13,000 bases of DNA from X23 sp050251575. Its GTDB lineage: Bacteria; Bacillota; Clostridia; SK-Y3. Shown here one piece after another: positions 8,801 through 13,000 of this stretch (within the stretch, counting starts at the first letter, position 1; the number at the start of each line of letters is the position of its first letter). The DNA lies in NCBI GenBank assembly GCA_050251575.1, contig JBFWMP010000075.1, positions 1 to 13,000 of the forward strand. Reading direction: 5' to 3'. A model generated the notes under the pieces. It had not been told where the DNA came from, searched no databases, and was given only the letters and a program-made list of their open reading frames with translations. A program made the translations under genes and the position numbers.

Positions 8801-9895
8801 GCAGCCATTCTGTTTGTACATCGTGCAATATTTGAGAAAGAAAATTTGGCAAAGTTGAATGATGAGGATTTCATCAAAGCTGCCGACTATTATTTTACCA
8901 CTATTTCATACTTCAATAGCTTGAAAGAGGTGGGTAAAACAGATGCACAGTTCTACATGGAATTTACTAAATACACACGAAGACTTTTCAAACGTGTGAT
9001 GCGCTACTCTAATATGCTTGAATCTCTTTATGCTTACAATGAAAGATTCTCAAAATCAGAATTGACAGGACGCCTTTCTGGAAATGAAGCTGTCGCAGCT
9101 TTGAATAAAGTTCAATCCGTGACTTGGAATCCAAAGCACCGGTTTCCATATCTCGATAAAGATGTTTGGCAACGACCTGAAAAGCCAGATGATTTTATAC
9201 TTGCAACAAACATGATTTCTGTTGGACTTGACGTGTCGAGATTCAATACTATCATAATAAATTCTATGCCGAGGAATATAGCTGAATACATTCAGGCAAG
9301 TTCACGAGTGGCGCGAAACAAAGAAGGTCTTGTGTTAACATTGCATAATCCTTTCCGCTCAAGAGACGTTTCTCACTTTGAAAAGTTTAGAGAATTCCAT
9401 GAGAAACTTTATTATTATGTAGAGCCAATATCTATTACTCCTTTTTCGCATAAATCAGTTGAAAAATATCTGCCACTATTCCTCGGTACTTATATCAGAC
9501 ATTTATATCCTGCTTTAGCAAATAATCAATCCGCTATCAATATTGATTCAGTTAAATCGGCTGATATAAAAAAGACTGTCAGAGTATATTTTGAAGAACG
9601 TCTTAAAAGAACCTCAGAACTGTCCGGCATAGAACGCGAGTTACTTACTACAGATTTGTTTGAGTATATTTGTGCAATGGTATATGATATGCTTGATCAA
9701 TGGCTGCAAAAGAAGGAAGACAATCAAGAACTAGTATATACAAAAAGAAAGGGTCAGTTCGGAGGAAACTTGCAAGCCACACCACTATACTCGTCTTCGG
9801 ATGACTATGACGAAATGAGACTTCTGAATAAATGGAAAGTGCCTACAGCACTAAGACTACTTGAACCAGAAGCTGTTATCCACATTATAAAATAG
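5807..9895 (+). CDS. drmA: DISARM helicase DrmA
   Basis: The 1362-residue protein is a superfamily 2 helicase of the DrmA type. The N-terminus (KEQLIGPGG) is typical of this family. Residues about 65-113 are strongly acidic and probably disordered. The motor has motif I FPTGGGKTE (669-677, K675), motif II as DELH (885-888) rather than DEAH, motif III-like SSTATTRN, motif V ATNMISVGLD (1133-1142) and motif VI QASSRVAR (Q1163, R1167, R1170). Between motifs I and II sits a cysteine set, C788-x2-C791-x16-C808-x4-C813, that looks like a zinc ribbon. DrmA with DrmB forms the core DISARM complex, which loads onto DNA and drives restriction of incoming phage DNA. The start at 5807 lies inside the end of drmE; the Ile-Lys-rich first residues and the family-typical N-terminus support it. 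All catalytic motifs are intact, so the gene looks functional. The length is near the upper end of what I would expect for DrmA. Confidence 0.92.
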   Translation: MIKTKRESLEQFIKEQLIGPGGCKGLYSLKPSASEDENSEELGEVVSTTPGSIYSSAILFPPKKEIKTEGFVEQENSIVTETIETPKDGNDQETELEEITDTSQNDDEDLNSLSRRFPSSMGVSCCLDSGFSNDNDLKIIVSGRYYTKVEQYTRLEVIVEEQEEFESFFKKNADVFNELFVLERNKLSLRHTIPQSQLSSYKENFRALNIKITAEIAQNPDGSVDPIFADVTFKEQYRYFSSYKERLFKNLSSLKGSESYLTVHEAEVIKKRIEVIERNETFFSYIEDLIAICDSRNFGYWVEHLFEKELDLRSLNFHISTEDGKVIYSPQKNDCLKNIISLNINESETLSLSVWLQLIKTKDDRTYLKILLNNSSTEVNTDEQHYYSIVSEIVNERCLFGVKVDASSKHLCQYKSVSSGSLDDEEAHKLNFLYRNIEDYGVGHLCSVDWNKDDKGLMHVFSEFMPSIESPDVEPVPRDKSCENVEQDGVILPKPYLDLESSQCLQFKWLSFLSPTSDTEILNNLLGFLDSYKSWIQTQRDYINSLDDKEMALQNVKNCEVDYERMKANVIEFLTDSSKMKAFRVMNAAMFMQLWHNKKENQKQIREDETELNFEFYRKATDDIFPGVEHAAWRPFQLAFILLNLDGIFKSQNDLSWSKRNELVDLVWFPTGGGKTEAYLGLIALTIINRRLTKCEAGYGVTAIMRYTLRLLTTQQFQRALRLILALEQVRLWELDNCKLGDEEISIGLFVGDQSLPNSLDGLKDELRKNWESRTETNNNSKIPLDLCPWCGSKLKHQIDRSGVKFYCENPYCTFDVVNAVIPVRLCDDDIYKNPPTLLFGTVDKFAQLAHKVNTGGNRTNKDSRRLFGRGENWNKLTPDLIIQDELHLLLGPLGSAVSLFECAIDQLCTRNENGQTIRPKIISSTATTRNTALQVRALYDRGISIFPKNGIDYDDSFFAFYKRSKMAGDKDWSFDSKRKYIGVMPTGRTQMTTQMRLAAILFVHRAIFEKENLAKLNDEDFIKAADYYFTTISYFNSLKEVGKTDAQFYMEFTKYTRRLFKRVMRYSNMLESLYAYNERFSKSELTGRLSGNEAVAALNKVQSVTWNPKHRFPYLDKDVWQRPEKPDDFILATNMISVGLDVSRFNTIIINSMPRNIAEYIQASSRVARNKEGLVLTLHNPFRSRDVSHFEKFREFHEKLYYYVEPISITPFSHKSVEKYLPLFLGTYIRHLYPALANNQSAINIDSVKSADIKKTVRVYFEERLKRTSELSGIERELLTTDLFEYICAMVYDMLDQWLQKKEDNQELVYTKRKGQFGGNLQATPLYSSSDDYDEMRLLNKWKVPTALRLLEPEAVIHIIK

Positions 9896-9902
9896 ACGCA
9901 TT

Positions 9903-12038
9903 ATGGAAATCAATAATAAGAAACAATATAATCAGGGTATAGGCAAGTACAAGATTCTTTCTTCTACTGCTGGAGTTGGTGCATTGGTTACGACTAAGTG
10001 GGGAGGCTTTGTCATGCCATTGAGTATTTCTGATTGGCAATTTGTCAAGACTCTTTCAGAAGAAATTAAGAAACCGGAAAATTCAAATCATACATTAGAA
10101 CAACTTCAGGAACTGTCTGGTGTTGACATTATTGATGACTCAAGGTTTGTCGAGTTCTTGAAGCAGAAGAAACAACTTGCTGCATTAAAGTGTTTTGTTG
10201 CGATTCCGCACATTCAGTTAGATAAGTTTAATCAAATTGATAAAGACGAACATCCTATATACAAGAAGAAACAAGAATCGGGAGTAGAATTAAAAGATGA
10301 AATGTTCATTATTCCTGCCATAAACTTTCCCAAATGGTTTATATCAAACAATTTTGATATGAAACCTATCGAAGAGTGGGAGGAAATCTGGAAAGCAAAA
10401 AGATGTAATGACAGTAAAATGGATCTTTTTGCTCCGCCAAGAGATCCGAATAAAAAGACATATCGTACTTTTAAGAATCCTATGTTGAATGATAAAACTA
10501 TTTACGGATTGCTAAAACCAGTTCCTATGGTTTTGATTTGTCCTAACGGTCACATCTCAGATATTCCATGGTACCAGTATTTCTGTGCAAGACTGGCTAA
10601 CGAAAAGATAGACAAACTAGAGGGTTTTGACTTATTCAATTATGAATGTGAGCCTTGTTCCAATGCTCCTGATGGACATCATCAACTACAATGGATTACC
10701 AACCGTAATCAGAGTGAATCTTGGGGAACGTTAAAATGTGGATGTTGCAATGGTAAAATCAGCCTTGCGGGTATCATGAACATAAAGCCATTCTGTCGAG
10801 GTGAACGACCATGGGACTCTGAAAATAGACGAGAAATTTGTATTACTGGTCATAATCGCAACATCATGCAAATGGTTTTGGTTACCAGTAACAGCATTTA
10901 TTATGCAAACAGTTTGAATAGTCTTTATATTCCTAACGAGTATATCGAGAAGCCCGAAGGACAGTTGACTCCTGAAGCTAATAAGATGCTGCAAAAAATA
11001 TTGGATAAGATTTTCCCAAGATATGAACGCCGTAGTGAATCTCCTTCAAAAGAAGAATTCTGGAGAAAGATGTTTGATGAAGGTGACACACTTAGAGATG
11101 CCGCAGAAGATGACGAAATAGAGCTTACAGATTATGATTGGGATGCACTTAAACAATCGTTTATATATCCGGAAGAAACTGAAGATGTTGATGTTTTGGC
11201 AACATATCGATATAACGAATACCAAGTGTTTGCTAAGAACTCATCGACACCAGGAAATAAGCCTGGGTTGCACTTTGAGAATATTATTCTTCCTGATAGT
11301 CTTAAAAGTTACTTTACAAAGATTCAAAAGGTGGATACCTTAGCTGTGACCTCTACTCAACTTGGATTTAGTAGAGTATCTATGCCTTCCGCCAAAATAG
11401 TTGGCGGAAAAGTAATCTATCCTGACGATCAAATAAAGCCAATATATACATGTAACAAAGAAGAAGTCCTTGTACTACCAGCAAACCAACTGTTTGGTGA
11501 GGGGATCTTCTTTATGTTTGACGAATCCAAAGTGAATCAATGGGTTATCAGCTACAACTTAGAAAAACATTTTCAATGCAACCTCAATGAGGATGATATG
11601 GGAAAATTCATGTCTGATGAAATGGAACAATATGGTAGAGCACGCTTCTACCTTCTTCATACTTTCTCGCATATCTTAATGAAAGAATTGGAGTTTTCTT
11701 GCGGTTATCCAACTGCCAGCCTGAACGAACGCCTCTATTATTCCGACAAAATGTGTGGTGTGCTTATCTACACTGCTGATGGAGCAGAAGGCAGTATGGG
11801 GGGACTGGTTTGGCAAGCTCAACCGCATTTGTTACAGCGCATCATAAAGACGGCTATGAATCGTGCGCTTAATTGTTCTTCCGATCCAATGTGCTGGGAA
11901 AACGAAGATGGCTTAAATCGAGCATCTTGCTTTTCCTGTACTATGGTTTCAGAAACATCCTGTGAACAACGTAACCTCGGTCTTGACCGTAGAGCATTAG
12001 TAGATACAAAATTCGGTTACTTCAAGGATTTGGTATAA
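9903..12038 (+). CDS. drmB: DISARM protein DrmB (DUF1998 domain)
   Basis: The 711-residue protein ends in a clear DUF1998 domain: LLHTFSHILMKELEFSCGY with H586 and H590, then GVLIYTADGAEGSMGGL, then the terminal cysteine cluster C664, C676, C679 and C687, likely to bind zinc. Upstream are more cysteines typical of DrmB: CPNGH (C213-H217), CEPC (C249, C252) and CGCC (C279, C281, C282). The N-terminal GKYKILSSTAGVGALVTTKWG fits the family's start, where a glycine-rich segment follows the first residues. DrmB has no motor of its own and partners DrmA as the second half of the DISARM core complex. The gene starts 7 bases after the drmA stop without a Shine-Dalgarno. It appears intact and full length and is the last operon gene: what follows is mobile-element debris rather than drmC or a methyltransferase. 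Confidence 0.92.
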   Translation: MEINNKKQYNQGIGKYKILSSTAGVGALVTTKWGGFVMPLSISDWQFVKTLSEEIKKPENSNHTLEQLQELSGVDIIDDSRFVEFLKQKKQLAALKCFVAIPHIQLDKFNQIDKDEHPIYKKKQESGVELKDEMFIIPAINFPKWFISNNFDMKPIEEWEEIWKAKRCNDSKMDLFAPPRDPNKKTYRTFKNPMLNDKTIYGLLKPVPMVLICPNGHISDIPWYQYFCARLANEKIDKLEGFDLFNYECEPCSNAPDGHHQLQWITNRNQSESWGTLKCGCCNGKISLAGIMNIKPFCRGERPWDSENRREICITGHNRNIMQMVLVTSNSIYYANSLNSLYIPNEYIEKPEGQLTPEANKMLQKILDKIFPRYERRSESPSKEEFWRKMFDEGDTLRDAAEDDEIELTDYDWDALKQSFIYPEETEDVDVLATYRYNEYQVFAKNSSTPGNKPGLHFENIILPDSLKSYFTKIQKVDTLAVTSTQLGFSRVSMPSAKIVGGKVIYPDDQIKPIYTCNKEEVLVLPANQLFGEGIFFMFDESKVNQWVISYNLEKHFQCNLNEDDMGKFMSDEMEQYGRARFYLLHTFSHILMKELEFSCGYPTASLNERLYYSDKMCGVLIYTADGAEGSMGGLVWQAQPHLLQRIIKTAMNRALNCSSDPMCWENEDGLNRASCFSCTMVSETSCEQRNLGLDRRALVDTKFGYFKDLV
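11351..11409 (+). repeat. Two consecutive hairpins inside drmB
   Basis: CTCTACT (11351-11357) pairs with AGTAGAG (11370-11376) over a 12-base loop. Ten bases later TTCCGCCAA (11387-11395) pairs perfectly with TTGGCGGAA (11401-11409) over the 5-base loop AATAG. The second stem is GC-rich for this DNA. Both lie within coding sequence (SAKIVGGK region), so protein constraint or chance may explain them; a role in mRNA stability or translation pausing is possible. No T-run follows. Confidence 0.45.
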
Positions 12039-12137
12039 AAATCGCCTAAGGCAAAGTTTATAACTATATGCACAACAATTCAATATACTAGTGAACTATA
12101 GTTGCACTTCTGAGAAAACTTCAAATCATTATTCATC
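12039..12137. other. Spacer after drmB; no clear terminator
   Basis: The 99 bases between the drmB stop and the large hairpin hold no gene. AACTATA (12062-12068) can pair with TATAGTT (12097-12103), and AACTATAGTT (12094-12103) is itself a perfect palindrome set between GTG and CAC, but neither stem is followed by a T-run. I therefore cannot call an intrinsic terminator for the operon here; the hairpin at 12138-12197 may serve instead. Confidence 0.4.
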
Positions 12138-12197
12138 GTAAACCATCAGCCAACTCTTGTATTGTATCTTATAATACAGAACTGACTGATGGTTTAC
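12138..12197. repeat. Large imperfect hairpin, possible IS66-type terminal repeat
   Basis: GTAAACCATCAG (12138-12149) and CTGATGGTTTAC (12186-12197) are perfect 12-bp inverted repeats. The interior also pairs: TGTATT (12158-12163) with AATACA (12173-12178), with a few mismatches and one bulge between, leaving a 9-base loop. The whole is a hairpin of about 60 bases. IS66-family terminal repeats commonly begin GTAA, and an IS66 transposase end lies 63 bases to the right in the matching orientation, so 12138 may be the outer end of that element. Alternatives are a transcription terminator between convergent genes or a small palindromic repeat. I found no exact flanking target duplication. Confidence 0.6.
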
Positions 12198-12259
12198 AAT
12201 TATCATCCTGATTATGTAAGCATCCCAAATCTGCCGTCTATATTTGCTTGTTTTTTTGT

Positions 12260-12472
12260 TTACTTGCTCTGTTCTTTATCTTGGATAAAATTGGCTGGTA
12301 GTAGCATTTCCCAGTTTACGGGATTTTTCAGTTTTGGTATTTCCTCAAGTGTAGCGCTTAACCATTGCGCGGGGTTGATGTTTGCTTGGAGGCAACTGCC
12401 CAACAGTGTATAGAACAAACAATAGTCTTCTGCCCCGTTATTATTACCGGCAAACAGATAATTTTTTCTTCC
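12260..12472 (-). pseudogene. IS66-family transposase, C-terminal remnant
   Basis: Read on the - strand, 12472 to 12260 encodes about 70 residues beginning GRKNYLFAGNNNGAED, continuing through FYTLLGSCLQANINPAQWL and ending NWEMLLPANF... before TAA (12262-12260). This is the characteristic end of the IS66 TnpC transposase, just after the conserved NAIRPIALGRKNYLFAG region. Immediately upstream in the same frame is a stop, and the preceding bases read NCIANIRK in a neighbouring frame, so the NAIRPIALG motif has been damaged by a shift. The catalytic DDE residues, the zinc finger and TnpA/TnpB are absent. The element is dead and marks past insertion beside the operon. Plus-strand open frames here are antisense shadows. 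Confidence 0.8.
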
Positions 12473-12500
12473 TTATGTTGGCAATGCAGTTATGTTGGCA
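12473..12500. repeat. 11-bp direct repeat at the break of the IS66 remnant
   Basis: TTATGTTGGCA occurs at 12473-12483 and again at 12490-12500, with the 6-base spacer ATGCAG. It starts exactly where the IS66 reading frame is lost, which suggests a slippage-type partial duplication of a 17-base unit that helped break the gene. Confidence 0.55.
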
Positions 12501-12565
12501 TCATGATATATTTTTTTTATTAATCAATACTAAACGATTATTTCATCACAACATATTGATTGGCT

Positions 12566-12603
12566 ATATTGTAGCCGTCCTCTAATGGACAATTCTACAA
12601 TAT
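12566..12603 (+). promoter_or_regulatory. Hairpin covering the start codon of the integrase fragment
   Basis: ATATTGTAG (12566-12574) pairs perfectly with CTACAATAT (12595-12603), and inside it GTCC (12577-12580) pairs with GGAC (12587-12590). The 3' arm includes the first two bases of the ATG at 12602, so the folded RNA would hide the start. It could control translation, or be part of a recombination site beside an integrase gene. The adjoining gene is broken, so any function is probably historical. Confidence 0.45.
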
Positions 12604-12877
12604 GATTGAAACACTATTCAAAAATCCAATGAAGGCGAAAACGCATCTTCTATCGCCGCGACTTCAGGAAAGAGAATCTTTTCTGAAAGTAATGAAACAA
12701 AAAGGCCGCTGTTTAAGGTCTTTGCAGATGGCTGCAGAATATCTTCTGTTTGCCGTTCATACTCTTGATTTGAATGACAACAATGGAATTGTACGACTTG
12801 AAGACATTGTGTCAAGTGGAGAATTCTGGAAGGACAAGAAGTCTAAATTCTACGTAAGTACAGTTGTCAAATGGTAA
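12602..12877 (+). pseudogene. Tyrosine recombinase/integrase, truncated N-terminus
   Basis: The 91-residue frame looks like the N-terminal arm of a phage-type integrase: MIETLFKNP, then HLLSPRLQERESFLKVM and LRSLQMAAEYLLFAVHTLDL, matching the helical SAM-like domain that precedes the catalytic domain in a family of site-specific integrases. The frame stops at TAA (12875-12877) right after KFYVSTVVKW, where relatives continue with KWL and a Gly-Arg/Lys-Leu motif. Reading through gives AIGKLR, so TTA to TAA is a likely nonsense mutation. Beyond about 12895 resemblance fades and the R-H-R-Y catalytic domain is absent, so a deletion or rearrangement also occurred. It is probably non-functional. 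The family assignment is from remembered pattern and is moderate. Confidence 0.55.
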
Positions 12878-12895
12878 GCGATCGGTAAACTCCGT

Positions 12896-13000
12896 CTATT
12901 TGTATTAATTGTTCCTTTCTATCTTTGTGATCAAAACGAAGATTATGGTATATTGGACATTAGATTATTTCAAGATTCTCTACACTGAATACACCTCCTT
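12896..13000. other. Right end of the window, nothing recognised
   Basis: After the integrase remnant no convincing gene is visible. On the - strand the edge reads AAGGAGGTG, which resembles a Shine-Dalgarno, but no start codon with an open frame follows it; the same bases could equally be the last codons of a - strand gene entering from the right (KEVYSV then TAG). Confidence 0.3.

Noticed and set aside
11134..11343. Plus-strand open frame inside drmB
   Set aside because: It is another frame of a gene whose DUF1998 motifs are clear, and it has no features of its own.
12189..12585. Plus-strand open frames at 12189-12413 and 12382-12585
   Set aside because: They are antisense to or overlap the IS66 transposase remnant, which has recognisable family sequence on the - strand; the + strand peptides resemble nothing.
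12992..13000. Shine-Dalgarno-like AAGGAGGTG on the - strand at the right edge
   Set aside because: No start codon with an open frame follows at suitable spacing, and other genes in the window do not use such sites.
1..13000. CRISPR array, tRNA or rRNA genes
   Set aside because: I saw no regularly spaced repeats and no tRNA- or rRNA-like sequence, though I could not run a dedicated search.

Overview
The window carries a compact five-gene operon on the + strand (281-12038) that I read as a DISARM-type anti-phage defence module of unusual composition, lying between degraded gene debris. The DNA is AT-rich. None of the operon genes has a recognisable Shine-Dalgarno sequence, which is usual in Bacteroidota. 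The downstream debris includes the C-terminus of an IS66-family transposase. I infer a Bacteroidales-like host, but no housekeeping gene confirms this.

Left flank (1-280): only remnants. There is a short open frame running in from the left edge (2-115), and a frameshifted C-terminal fragment of an unidentified gene (123-271) that stops just before the first operon gene.

Operon: (1) a radical SAM protein with a CxxxCxxC cluster motif (281-1684); (2) a NERD nuclease-superfamily domain fused to a superfamily 1 helicase (1687-3426); (3) a 795-residue DrmE-like protein of unknown mechanism (3433-5820); (4) DrmA, a 1362-residue superfamily 2 helicase (5807-9895); (5) DrmB, a DUF1998 protein (9903-12038). 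Gaps are 2, 6 and 7 bases, and genes 3 and 4 overlap by 14 bases, so all five are probably co-transcribed and translationally coupled. DrmE-DrmA-DrmB is the class 2 DISARM backbone. The window contains no DNA methyltransferase (DrmMI/DrmMII) and no phospholipase D-type DrmC. Instead a radical SAM enzyme and a nuclease-helicase head the operon. My working inference is a DISARM variant in which a different effector nuclease, and possibly a different marking chemistry, replaces the usual parts.

Right flank (12039-13000): a large imperfect hairpin with perfect 12-bp outer arms, an IS66 transposase C-terminal remnant on the - strand, an 11-bp direct repeat where that remnant loses its frame, and a truncated tyrosine-recombinase N-terminus (12602-12877) whose start codon lies in a hairpin and whose frame ends at a probable nonsense mutation. 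This is the mobile-element debris expected at the edge of a defence island. Nothing recognisable follows up to the end of the window.
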